DNA of 50,111 nucleotides. Source: a bacterium. GTDB lineage: Bacteria > Patescibacteriota > Gracilibacteria > Peribacterales > Peribacteraceae. The stretch spans positions 1-50,111 of the forward strand of contig JAQBVR010000006.1 of assembly GCA_027623015.1 (NCBI GenBank), in the 5' to 3' direction. The notes under the pieces are model-generated. The model was not told the DNA's origin. It was given only the letters and a program-made list of their open reading frames with translations, and did no database searches. The translations under genes were made by a program, and so were the position numbers. Positions 33,074-41,424 of the stretch are shown here, in pieces (the first letter of the stretch is position 1; each line of letters opens with the position of its first letter).

Positions 33074-34258
33074 ATGGAATATATCCCTATAGCACTCGGT
33101 TGCATCATCCTCTACTTCGTAGCTCGTCCTCGTATCTCAGGAGTAAATGCGGAGGACAACATACGACTACGTGCAGAACTTGAGCAACAAACAAAAGAGG
33201 TAGGCAGGCTGCAGCAACATTGGGAGGAGGAAAAGAGAGAGAAGACAGAGATCACAGGAAAAGCCAAAGAGCTCAAGGAGGCACACATCGCTCTAAAGGC
33301 AGAACACACTGCTATCGCAAATGAGAAAGATCATCTGTACAAACAGATAGCGCACTTCGAAGCGCAACAGATACAACGAGAAGCAGAGCAGAAGAATGCT
33401 CTCAATGAATTCAAGGAGGCAAAGAACAGTTTGGAAGATGAAAAAAGACGCGTTCGAAGAGAGGATGAAGAACGTCAGCAATCTATCATGGAAGAACGCG
33501 ACAGGCAGTGGAACGAACATGAGATATCTGTTGCTTCACTCTTACGAGACCTATGCAAGAAACGTGAGTTTCAGTTTGATGGCTTCGACAATACCAATCT
33601 ACCAAATGGATTCGATGGCAGCTTCAAGCCAGACTTCCTTATAGAGTTTCTTGGGCAGTACATCATCTTCGATGCCAAAGTCTCTCGGTCCGACAACTTC
33701 CAGAACTATGTCACTACGCAGGTGAAGTCTACAGTAAAGAAAGCAAAGAGCAGGTCCGACATCTACCCTGCCATCTTCCTAGTCGTCCCGACTGAGGCTA
33801 TCTCACTCCTAAAAGAAACGATCTTCCATGAGCAAGACTTCACAGTCTATGTGGTATCCCCTGAATCACTAGCACCAATACTTGCTGGACTGAAGAAGAT
33901 CACAACATACGAACTCACAGAACAATTTGATCCCCAAGAACGTGAAAACATTATCAACCTCGTTGCAAATCTTGATTTTCATATTCATCAACGAAATGCT
34001 ACAGATATACTCATGTCTAAATTTGGAGCAGAACTTATTCGTGATTCACAAAGGTTGTACCCAGAACTTTCTAAAGAAGTCATTGCTAAAAAACAAAATA
34101 TGCGAGTACCGAATAACCTGAAACCAACAGAGCTAAAAAGGCTTACTGCAAACGTTGATGCACAAGTAGAAGAAATTGAAGAGCTTGAATCACCCAAGGC
34201 TACAATCTCTTCGACCGACATGAAGTCAGCTGAATTACTGCTTGAAGAGAAGTTATGA
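33074..34258 (+). CDS. rmuC: RmuC-type DNA recombination protein
   Basis: The product has 394 residues. A short N-terminal membrane segment (MEYIPIALGCIILYFVARPR) is followed by a long coiled coil (residues about 25-150, for example LRAELEQQTKEVGRLQQHWE). The nuclease-like RmuC core follows: FDGSFKPDFLIEFLGQYIIF, then DAKVSRSDNFQNYVTTQVKS, where Asp and Lys fit a PD-(D/E)xK fold, and AIFLVVPTEAISLL. RmuC proteins limit DNA inversion and are considered nuclease-related; the biochemical role is not settled. A helicase gene follows 41 nt later with its own predicted leaderless promoter. Confidence 0.85.
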   Translation: MEYIPIALGCIILYFVARPRISGVNAEDNIRLRAELEQQTKEVGRLQQHWEEEKREKTEITGKAKELKEAHIALKAEHTAIANEKDHLYKQIAHFEAQQIQREAEQKNALNEFKEAKNSLEDEKRRVRREDEERQQSIMEERDRQWNEHEISVASLLRDLCKKREFQFDGFDNTNLPNGFDGSFKPDFLIEFLGQYIIFDAKVSRSDNFQNYVTTQVKSTVKKAKSRSDIYPAIFLVVPTEAISLLKETIFHEQDFTVYVVSPESLAPILAGLKKITTYELTEQFDPQERENIINLVANLDFHIHQRNATDILMSKFGAELIRDSQRLYPELSKEVIAKKQNMRVPNNLKPTELKRLTANVDAQVEEIEELESPKATISSTDMKSAELLLEEKL

Positions 34259-34287
34259 TTTTTCGCACAACCAAGCGCTAAATTCTC

Positions 34288-34293
34288 TACACT
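34288..34293 (+). promoter_or_regulatory. -10 box for uvrD, leaderless GTG start
   Basis: TACACT with exactly 6 nt to the GTG at 34300, so +1 is the first base of the start codon. Confidence 0.5.
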
Positions 34294-34299
34294 ACCCGA

Positions 34300-36600
34300 G
34301 TGAATAATATCGACACCGCTAACATACCGGCTCTCAAAGGATTAAACGACGCACAAAAAGAAGTAGTACTCCATATAAAAGGGCCATCACTAATTTTGGC
34401 TGGTGCAGGAAGTGGCAAAACACGAGCACTCACACATCGCATCGCATATTTGATAGACCAAGGAGTGCCCCCATGGCAGATCCTTGCAGTCACATTTACC
34501 AACAAAGCAGCAGTGGAGATGAAAGAGCGCGTTGCAAACATGCTACACATAACTGAAGGAATAAATGACCTGAACACAGAGCGCAGAACACAAAACAGTA
34601 CGTTGCCAACCATGGGCACCTTTCATTCTATCTGTATCCGAATACTCAGAAGAGATATAGACAAAATGGGCGGTGACCGAGGGTTTGTCGTTTACGACAG
34701 CGACGACCAAAAGCGCCTGATGAAAGAAGTGCTCAAAGAAATGATGATTGATGAAAAAGAACTCAAGCCAAAGGCAGCACTCTCTTATGTGAGCCGATTC
34801 AAGTCCGAAGCCATGAGTCCGTCTGAAGCTGTAGGGCAAGCAAGTTCTGCACACATGCATCGAGTAATCGATGCGTACAAAAAGTATCAAAGTGCTCTCA
34901 AGAAAGCAAACGCCATGGACTTCGACGATCTCCTACTGGAAACAGTTCGCCTCTTTACCCAGTGTCCTGACATACTCGAACGCTACCAAGAAACATGGCG
35001 CTACCTCCATGTCGATGAATACCAAGATACAAACCACGTGCAGTATCTCATCATTTCCATGCTCGCAAAAAAGTACTGCAACCTCTGTGTTATAGGAGAC
35101 CCAGACCAATCCATCTACAGCTTCCGTGGTGCAGACATCCGCAATATATTGGAATTTAAAAAAGAATACCCAGACGCTATTGAGATCAAACTCGAACAGA
35201 ACTATCGCTCTACACAGCCTATCCTCACTGCTGCAGATGCCGTGATTTCCTTGAACCCCGACAGACCAGAAAAGAAGATGTGGACCGAACGCACCGAAGG
35301 TCCAAAGATCGTGGTACACGAAGTAGAAAATGAGCGAAAAGAGGCCAGCGAAGCACTTGCCACTACAGAGAGACTACGAAGCGAAGGAGTAAGCTTAAAT
35401 CAGCAAGTTGTCTTGTACAGAACCAATGCCCAATCTCGCCTCTTTGAAGAAGCATGCATGCGAAACGGCGTACCCTACAGGATCATCGGTGGAATGAAGT
35501 TCTACGCTCGCAAAGAAGTAAAAGATGTACTGGCCTACCTGCACGTCATTCTCAATCCAAACGATTCACTTGCTGTTCTACGCATTATCAATATTCCAAG
35601 TCGCAAGATAGGCCTAACGACGTTAGGAAAGATCCAAGAGTACGCCAGAGACATAGGATGCACACTTTGGGATGCACTGTGTACTGTAAACATCTTAGAA
35701 GGGATCAATGAGCATACCAAAGTCCGTATCGAAGAATTCACCGAAATGATCAAACAGTATCAAAAACATAAAGAGCACGACGTCGTATCTGAATTAGCAT
35801 CACATTTGCTCTCACGAATAGGCATGGAGAAGTGGCTTCGAGACGACACTGAAGAAGGTGAAACACGCTGGCAAAACGTACAGGAACTTCTAAGTGTTAT
35901 GCATAAGTATGACCAACTCGAACCAGTCCTCTCTCTCACTAGCTTCCTCGAAGAAGTTGCTCTCGTTTCAGAAGTCGACAAACTACAAGACGTAGAAGGT
36001 GATGCCCTTACACTTATGACTCTTCACCTGTGTAAAGGTCTAGAGTATGAACATGTCATCATCGCAGGATGTGAAGAAGGAATCTTCCCCCACAGCAACT
36101 CTCTCGTGGACAAGTCTCAGCTCGAAGAAGAACGCAGACTGATGTATGTAGGCATGACACGATCGAAGACACACCTCGACCTCTTCTGTGCACGGTCTCG
36201 CATGCTTTGGGGCCAACCACAGAGCAACATCCCAAGTAGGTTCCTCGATGACTTACCTACAGAATGCACGGAGAAACGTAGCGATGATGTACTCAGTGCA
36301 TTTGCTTGGGCATCCAAAGCAGGACATGACCACATCAAAAATGGAACACTCAAACCCTTCAGTCAGAGATCAGGTGGTGGCATCGACATCGAATTCAACC
36401 AAGATACCGAGTTCTCTTCAGATGGATTTAGTCAAGAAGCTAGAAACGATGACATGTTCGTAGAAGGAGCAAAAGTCCGTCATCCTAGCTTTGGAAATGG
36501 CACCATAACAAGCCGTCGTGGAGACATCGTCGATGTAAAATTCCGCGGAGGGGAAAGCAAGACCTTTGCATTGAGCATCGCACCTTTGCAACCACTCTAA
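34300..36600 (+). CDS. uvrD: UvrD/PcrA-type superfamily 1 DNA helicase
   Basis: The product has 766 residues from a GTG start. Motifs in order: Q-motif region LKGLNDAQKEVV, Walker A LILAGAGSGKTRALTHRIAY near residue 33, motif Ia AVTFTNKAAVEMKERV, DEYQDTNHVQY (motif II), VIGDPDQSIYSFRGADIRNI (motif III), LEQNYRSTQP (motif IV), DALTLMTLHLCKGLEYEHVI (motif V) and EERRLMYVGMTRSK (motif VI). The C-terminus is a PcrA-like Tudor segment (VRHPSFGNGTITSRRGDIVD). It unwinds DNA 3'-5' in repair and replication restart. An insertion near residues 89-103 (DLNTERRTQNSTLP) between motif Ia and GTFHS looks repeat-derived. Confidence 0.96.
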   Translation: MNNIDTANIPALKGLNDAQKEVVLHIKGPSLILAGAGSGKTRALTHRIAYLIDQGVPPWQILAVTFTNKAAVEMKERVANMLHITEGINDLNTERRTQNSTLPTMGTFHSICIRILRRDIDKMGGDRGFVVYDSDDQKRLMKEVLKEMMIDEKELKPKAALSYVSRFKSEAMSPSEAVGQASSAHMHRVIDAYKKYQSALKKANAMDFDDLLLETVRLFTQCPDILERYQETWRYLHVDEYQDTNHVQYLIISMLAKKYCNLCVIGDPDQSIYSFRGADIRNILEFKKEYPDAIEIKLEQNYRSTQPILTAADAVISLNPDRPEKKMWTERTEGPKIVVHEVENERKEASEALATTERLRSEGVSLNQQVVLYRTNAQSRLFEEACMRNGVPYRIIGGMKFYARKEVKDVLAYLHVILNPNDSLAVLRIINIPSRKIGLTTLGKIQEYARDIGCTLWDALCTVNILEGINEHTKVRIEEFTEMIKQYQKHKEHDVVSELASHLLSRIGMEKWLRDDTEEGETRWQNVQELLSVMHKYDQLEPVLSLTSFLEEVALVSEVDKLQDVEGDALTLMTLHLCKGLEYEHVIIAGCEEGIFPHSNSLVDKSQLEEERRLMYVGMTRSKTHLDLFCARSRMLWGQPQSNIPSRFLDDLPTECTEKRSDDVLSAFAWASKAGHDHIKNGTLKPFSQRSGGGIDIEFNQDTEFSSDGFSQEARNDDMFVEGAKVRHPSFGNGTITSRRGDIVDVKFRGGESKTFALSIAPLQPL

Positions 36601-36616
36601 AAACCCCTACCCTCGA

Positions 36617-36641
36617 TGTCATCCTGAGCTCGACGAAGGAC
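36617..36641. repeat. TGTCATCCTGAGCTC-GACGAAGGAC repeat (intergenic copy)
   Basis: The element TGTCATCCTGAGCTCGACGA ending in AGGAC lies between convergent uvrD and the SLH gene. A near-identical copy is inside the Gly/Ser-rich gene at 39161-39186. Similar TGTCATCCTGAGC... elements are widespread in bacterial genomes. Confidence 0.7.
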
Positions 36642-38311
36642 TATTGTTCATAGTACGTCCCTCGAGCAAGCGGTGAATCTAGTGGAACCCACGCAAAAAC
36701 CGTATCGCCATCTGTCCATGTTACAGATCCAACTGAACCGATATCTCCAGACTGATTGATGGAAATCTGCAAAGCAGCCGTCTGCGCATCTACAGGCACT
36801 GCTACATCTGCATAAAGAGTAATTATCCGCTCATGATCTTCAAGAGATCCAAATGCGCCATCGAGACTACTACAAACTATCGTCGACGAACCAACTGTGC
36901 ACGAATGCCTTTCGGACGTGCCATCGGCACCAAAAGTTGCATTTGCAACTGTGACACTTCCTATAGCCCCAATAGTAAAGGTGATATCTGTAACGCGTAG
37001 ACCGGCCTGACTATCTGCAGTCTCTCCTTTGAATATGAACGAGCCAATAGGTGTCTGAGATCCACTCACTAAGAAGCCACGTTCACTTCCATTCCGAGAA
37101 ACATTGATGATGCGTGATCGACTTGTTTGAAACGCTGAAAATGTATCTGTTGTAGAGGTGTTGTATGAACGATTACTCCATCCTCCGTCTCCTTCTATTC
37201 CCATAGATTGTACTTTGGCAATCTGACCACTCTCGCCTCCTTCGTCATGTTCTAGTAGCTGAGCACGGATGTAAAACGTCATATCTTCACGTTGTTGGAT
37301 CTCGATATTTTTTGTCTTCACACTAAGTCTGTATGTGCTTCCAGAATCAAGAAATGCTCTGCCTACAAGTGCCGCAGAATCGTCATAGACAAGGAAAGAT
37401 CCAATGGAATCAATCGCATTTACAAGTGTGATAGTAATAGCATTCAACGCAAGTGGCTCACTTTCACTAAGTACTTTCATAGAAGCCATGACAGGTGATA
37501 TATGACCGAGTAAAAGAAGATTGGTATCGAGAGAAACATTACTATCGGAATCATACGTATGTGCAACAGAAGATATAGAACTCGATGTCGTCGTTACTGT
37601 AAGTCCAGTTTTGGGGAGATCTATGTAAGAATGAGCAGACGATACCGCAGAACTGCTACTGGAAGACAAGCTGATATCGCCCAGTTCAGCTGCAAAGAGT
37701 TTATTCAGTTCGCCTTTATCAAAAGCCAAGTAGCGTGCTGCAAGCATTGCCATTTGATCACGACGTAAACGAGTTCCTGGACGAAGGTCTAAGCCAATAC
37801 TAAGTTCAGTAGCAACGGAAAGGTATGGATCATACCACTCTCCATCGATGACATCAGGTGCACGATAGCCAAAGACCTCTGTCAGAATCTTGAGAGCTTC
37901 TTCGTATTGGACAGGGCGATCTGGTTCAAAAAGCCACTGACTAGAAGGCACTCCTTCAACAGAATTTCCTTGTACGATGCCAAGTGCTTTTGCAGTACAC
38001 ACTGTAGATCGATACCATGCATCTTTTGGTACATCCGCAAAACACGTATCATTTGTTAAGCGTACACGAAGAGGGCCTGTATAGAGTGGTATAGCTATCT
38101 TTACAAACTCTGCTCTGTTGAGAAGCCGCAATGGACGAAATGTTCCATCTGGATTTCCTTCAAGGACACCTTCTGCAGTCAGGACACTGATGGCGACTGC
38201 AGCAATGTCATCTGTAGAAACATCGCTATACTGTAGGTATCGCGAATCGTACGACGTGGCATATGCAACCACAGGCAACAGAAACGCTGATAGGAAAGAA
38301 ATGATACGCAT
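36641..38311 (-). CDS. SLH-domain surface protein
   Basis: The product has 556 residues. The signal peptide is MRIISFLSAFLLPVVAYATS. Three S-layer-homology modules follow in residues about 25-200 (VSTDDIAAVAISVLTAEGVL, GNPDGTFRPLRLLNRAEFVK, CFADVPKDAWYRSTVCTAKA, then LFEPDRPVQYEEALKILTEV). They normally bind secondary cell-wall polymers. The remaining part has a Ser-rich linker (SLSSSSSSAVSSAHSYIDLP) and beta-sandwich-like regions (FIFKGETADSQAGLRVTDIT). The start is the signal-peptide ATG at 38311; the longer open frame upstream runs through the preceding gene in another frame. It follows the Gly/Ser-rich gene by 19 nt, forming an operon. Its stop overlaps a dispersed repeat. Confidence 0.85.
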   Translation of the reverse strand: MRIISFLSAFLLPVVAYATSYDSRYLQYSDVSTDDIAAVAISVLTAEGVLEGNPDGTFRPLRLLNRAEFVKIAIPLYTGPLRVRLTNDTCFADVPKDAWYRSTVCTAKALGIVQGNSVEGVPSSQWLFEPDRPVQYEEALKILTEVFGYRAPDVIDGEWYDPYLSVATELSIGLDLRPGTRLRRDQMAMLAARYLAFDKGELNKLFAAELGDISLSSSSSSAVSSAHSYIDLPKTGLTVTTTSSSISSVAHTYDSDSNVSLDTNLLLLGHISPVMASMKVLSESEPLALNAITITLVNAIDSIGSFLVYDDSAALVGRAFLDSGSTYRLSVKTKNIEIQQREDMTFYIRAQLLEHDEGGESGQIAKVQSMGIEGDGGWSNRSYNTSTTDTFSAFQTSRSRIINVSRNGSERGFLVSGSQTPIGSFIFKGETADSQAGLRVTDITFTIGAIGSVTVANATFGADGTSERHSCTVGSSTIVCSSLDGAFGSLEDHERIITLYADVAVPVDAQTAALQISINQSGDIGSVGSVTWTDGDTVFAWVPLDSPLARGTYYEQ

Positions 38312-38330
38312 AAATGAGACCAGAATAGTA

Positions 38331-39476
38331 CTACCCTTCGAAGCCAGAACCAAACAGTTCTTCGTGTGTTGGAACCGGGCCAAATACACCACAGAAGGAG
38401 AAATCAGGAATCGGACCGAATATCTTACCATCTCCAGGTTCTTCTGGATTGTTACAGACATAATCACGCGTACCAAAAGGGCGGCGGCTACTACTCGAGC
38501 CTCCACCAAATCTAAATCCATTGCCAGTACTAGAGCTACTGCTACTACTTCTTGAAAAACCATTGCCACTGGATCGAGAACTAGAAGATCGTCCACCATC
38601 AGATGACCTCCCACTCCCTACTCCAGACCCCCCACTCCCAGATCGTTGGCGGATAACACCAAGTTCACGAAGACAATTGAGGTCAAAGTTTGGATCGCGA
38701 TAGATAGAAGAGAAATCAAATCCTAGTCCCTTTAATTTTCCAAAATCTATCCGCGGACTCCGAAGAAGATCGGAGAGACCAAACCCTCTAAGTTGGTTTA
38801 AGTTCGCATTCGGATTATCTAAAATTTCATTGATAGCATTCTGTACATTATCCACAGGACTTGTTTCAGAACTACTTGATCCATTGGTACCGCTAGCACC
38901 ATTGTTTCCATTTGTGCCATTGCTAATATTAGAACCATTGCTCCCGTTGTTCCCATTCCCTACGCCCGACCCCCCACGCCCTACTCCTGAACCACCCGTA
39001 TTATCTATAACATTCAAACCACCATAGGTGCTGCCCCCTACACCCGACCCCCTACGCCCTAATCCCAGACCACCAGTTTCATCTACAACGTGTACTCCAT
39101 AGTTTCGATTACCAGGGTTACCAAATGAGCGGTCCCGACTCCCTACTCCTAATCTACGATTGTCATCCTGAGCTCTGACGAAGGACCCTCCGCCAGATTT
39201 GCTTGTACGAATGACTCTCCCAAAAGGGTCACGCGTAAAGTAGTTACTGTAGTCATACCGTTGAATACCCCTAAATACACCATCATTAAGAAGAGGATTA
39301 ACCGACCAATTACTACGATATTGGAGTGGTAAAACATCGTTAGAGAATATCGGTCGAACAACCCACGTATCATCATAGGCACGTGCGCTCTGTGCTGACA
39401 CTTCATATGGCCAGAGGATGGCTGAAAGCAGTAGAAAAGCCCCGACGCAAACCCGATGAAATAGTGCAATAGACAT
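38331..39476 (-). CDS. Exported Gly/Ser/Asn-rich protein of repeat origin
   Basis: The product has 381 residues. The signal peptide is MSIALFHRVCVGAFLLLSAI, ending near VSAQS. A short folded region (YDDTWVVRPIFSNDVLPLQY) is followed by long low-complexity stretches. These include GGSGVGRGGSGVGNGNNGSN, encoded by CCCTACGCCC-type repeats, SFVRAQDDN, encoded by the TGTCATCCTGAG repeat, and Ser-rich SSSSSSTGNGF. Between them lie NANLNQLRGFGLSDLLRSPR and FDLNCLRELGV. The C-terminus has two conserved-looking cysteines (YVCNNPEEPGDG; DFSFCGVFGPVP). It is probably a surface or matrix protein partnered with the SLH protein downstream. I use the ATG at 39476 because TAGAAT lies 10 nt before it. No family is recognised. 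Confidence 0.75.
   Translation of the reverse strand: MSIALFHRVCVGAFLLLSAILWPYEVSAQSARAYDDTWVVRPIFSNDVLPLQYRSNWSVNPLLNDGVFRGIQRYDYSNYFTRDPFGRVIRTSKSGGGSFVRAQDDNRRLGVGSRDRSFGNPGNRNYGVHVVDETGGLGLGRRGSGVGGSTYGGLNVIDNTGGSGVGRGGSGVGNGNNGSNGSNISNGTNGNNGASGTNGSSSSETSPVDNVQNAINEILDNPNANLNQLRGFGLSDLLRSPRIDFGKLKGLGFDFSSIYRDPNFDLNCLRELGVIRQRSGSGGSGVGSGRSSDGGRSSSSRSSGNGFSRSSSSSSSTGNGFRFGGGSSSSRRPFGTRDYVCNNPEEPGDGKIFGPIPDFSFCGVFGPVPTHEELFGSGFEG
39161..39186. repeat. TGTCATCCTGAGCTC-type repeat inside a coding region
   Basis: It differs from the intergenic copy at 36617 by about one base insertion. In frame on the minus strand it encodes SFVRAQDDN. Confidence 0.75.
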
Positions 39477-39651
39477 AACGGGAGACATTCTAATGCAAAG
39501 TTTAGTGGACACAATGCACTTTCTGGGCTTTTTATAGCCAAAAAAAGGCCACTAACTCGTCAGTCAGTGGCCAAAAGCCGTGGTCCTCAAAAGAACTCAG
39601 AGATCAAACTCAAACAGTTCTCCAAAAAAAGAAGTATAGCCCAAAACTACT

Positions 39652-39930
39652 CTAGTATTGACCCATCCAAGGACTTTTTTCACGCTTACGGGGTTTCGGT
39701 TTCTGATTCCATAATCTACCCCTCTCTTGATTCAATTTGAACAAAACTGAATCTACAGCGTGCTCAACAATTTTAGGTGGGACATCCAGACTCAATACTT
39801 CATGAATATGCTTAAAGAAAACATCATCCGAATACAGATGCCACTCACCTCGAAATTGCAGAGTGAAACCTTCTGGAAGTCGACAAGACAACTTCTTCAA
39901 TTTTTGTAACAGACCTTGTTTTGCTCTCAT
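39652..39930 (-). CDS. Small basic hypothetical protein (92 aa)
   Basis: The frame starts MRAKQGLLQKLKKLSCRLPE. A folded-looking centre (FTLQFRGEWHLYSDDVFFKH, then VLSLDVPPKIVEHAVDSVLF) is followed by a very basic tail (NQKPKPRKREKSPWMGQY) that could bind nucleic acid. The ATG at 39930 is preferred over 39957 because GGAG lies 7 nt upstream, a plausible Shine-Dalgarno. No family is recognised. No clear partner: the genes on both sides are separate. Confidence 0.5.
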   Translation of the reverse strand: MRAKQGLLQKLKKLSCRLPEGFTLQFRGEWHLYSDDVFFKHIHEVLSLDVPPKIVEHAVDSVLFKLNQERGRLWNQKPKPRKREKSPWMGQY

Positions 39931-40077
39931 TTTGATTCTCCAAGATTCTGAGGACACATTCGTACTTCTACACCCCTACATTGGGGCAGTCCTACATTGG
40001 ACGCCCACGAACGACTCAAGGGGCAGAAGACGAATGGCCAATGGTGTGAAAGATCTAAGTTCCCTGTACGTGAGTTG

Positions 40078-40395
40078 CTATAAAACGGCATTGTCATCAT
40101 CTTGTAATGTAAATAAAGCTGCTTGGTCCAACAGACGTAATCCTCTAACAAGTTGCGCCATTTTTGCATGGGCTTTTTTCCGCACTTCACCTGTCTGGCG
40201 AAGTATAGTTTCGGCCAATGTTCTCGCTGTGACATGTGTATCGCAAGTATCTGGTAATTCACGGAGACAAATGTATTGGCGATGTTCCATGATGAGCTCT
40301 GCAGCTCTATGCAGGTCGATAGTCGTATCGCCTACTGGTGAATCTGCGGAGGTCTCTAGTGTTTCAGCCGATGGAGGTAAAACGTCTGTATTCAT
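40078..40395 (-). CDS. Hypothetical helical protein (105 aa)
   Basis: The frame starts MNTDVLPPSAETLETSADSP, an acidic disordered lead. A helical domain follows (TIDLHRAAELIMEHRQYICL; TARTLAETILRQTGEVRKKA; AKMAQLVRGLRLLDQAALFT), ending in QDDDNAVL. A cysteine pair occurs (YICLRELPDTCDTH). No motif is recognised. The start at 40395 removes a hydrophobic but A+T-driven extension present in the longer frame back to 40434. The region upstream (40396-40560) holds A+T-rich sequence with no clear promoter. Confidence 0.5.
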   Translation of the reverse strand: MNTDVLPPSAETLETSADSPVGDTTIDLHRAAELIMEHRQYICLRELPDTCDTHVTARTLAETILRQTGEVRKKAHAKMAQLVRGLRLLDQAALFTLQDDDNAVL

Positions 40396-40577
40396 GATGA
40401 GAAAAAGAAAATAAATAATAAAAAATACGCTCACTCTGGGGCAGAGGAAGGCGACAATACTGTTAACGAGTTATCCTAGACATACAGCAGCTCCTTCCTC
40501 TGGGTAAACCAGAAAGAATAATAGTTGCCGTAGGTAAAAGTCTTGGATGACATATGTGCACATTTTATCCGATAACG

Positions 40578-40586
40578 TGCTAAAGT
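40578..40586 (+). promoter_or_regulatory. Extended -10 box of ksgA, leaderless
   Basis: TGC-TAAAGT (hexamer 40581-40586) ends 7 nt before the ATG at 40594, so +1 is about 1 nt before the start codon. Confidence 0.5.
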
Positions 40587-40593
40587 CAAGGTC

Positions 40594-41409
40594 ATGGTCA
40601 ATCTTAAGACAGAAATACGGCTCTTCTGTGCCCAACACAAGCTGAGATTAAATAAAGACCTAGGGCAACACTTCTTAGTAGATCAAGAGATTCTCGATGC
40701 CATCGTGAAAGCTGGAGATATACAGAAAGACGATACGATCGTAGAGATAGGCCCTGGTATCGGTGTACTTACCAAAGAGCTTGTTGCCAGATGCGACAAC
40801 GTCACCGCTATTGAGATAGACCAACGTTTGATTCCCCTGCTAAAGATATACATCGCAGTCTACAACGAGCAACCAGCCTCAAGTCACCTACAGATAATCA
40901 ACAACAACGCCCTACAAACTCCCCTTCCAAAGACACCATACAAAGTAATCGCAAACATCCCCTATCACATTACCTCTCCGCTACTTCGCCATGTATTCAT
41001 AGAGTCAGAAACATCACCCACATCTCTGACACTCTTGATCCAAAAAGAAGTTGCAGATCGAATATGCGATACAAAAAGCTTCAGTCTCCTTACCATACTT
41101 GTTCGACTCTTTGGCACACCCCACATCGTCTGCCCTGTATCACCATCGTGTTTTACACCACCGCCCAAGGTCGACTCTGCAGTTATCCATATCGAGTGTT
41201 TCGAGAAGCCACTTGCAGATGCCAAAACACTAGATGCCATCTTCAAGCTTACCAAGGTTGCCTTCTCACAGAAGCGCAAAAAATTGCGCAATACTTTGGC
41301 AGCGTTCCCTGATGTGTTGGAACGTCTCAAGGCGCTAGAAATAGACGAGAACAGACGACCACAAGATTTATCTGTAGAGGAATGGATCGCAATCGTACAG
41401 ACAAGCTAG
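40594..41409 (+). CDS. rsmA: 16S rRNA dimethyladenosine transferase (KsgA/RsmA)
   Basis: The product has 271 residues. Motifs: LRLNKDLGQHFLVDQEILDA near the N-terminus (the QHFL family signature), the SAM-binding IVEIGPGIGVLTKELVARC, acidic AIEIDQRLIPL, catalytic IANIPYHITSPLLRHV (NIPY form of motif IV), and C-terminal SCFTPPPKVDSAVIHIECF. It dimethylates two adjacent adenines in helix 45 of 16S rRNA during 30S maturation. comEC starts 15 nt downstream, so the two are likely co-transcribed. Confidence 0.96.
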   Translation: MVNLKTEIRLFCAQHKLRLNKDLGQHFLVDQEILDAIVKAGDIQKDDTIVEIGPGIGVLTKELVARCDNVTAIEIDQRLIPLLKIYIAVYNEQPASSHLQIINNNALQTPLPKTPYKVIANIPYHITSPLLRHVFIESETSPTSLTLLIQKEVADRICDTKSFSLLTILVRLFGTPHIVCPVSPSCFTPPPKVDSAVIHIECFEKPLADAKTLDAIFKLTKVAFSQKRKKLRNTLAAFPDVLERLKALEIDENRRPQDLSVEEWIAIVQTS

Positions 41410-41424
41410 GACAATAACTCCACA

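Noticed and set aside
36641-38614. SLH protein starting at 38614
   Set aside because: The extra 100 residues read through the preceding gene in another frame, and the true signal peptide begins at 38311.
39863-40414. Open frame of 183 codons on the plus strand
   Set aside because: It lies antisense to two minus-strand genes with better composition, and the translation is rich in Ser, Arg and Cys without pattern.
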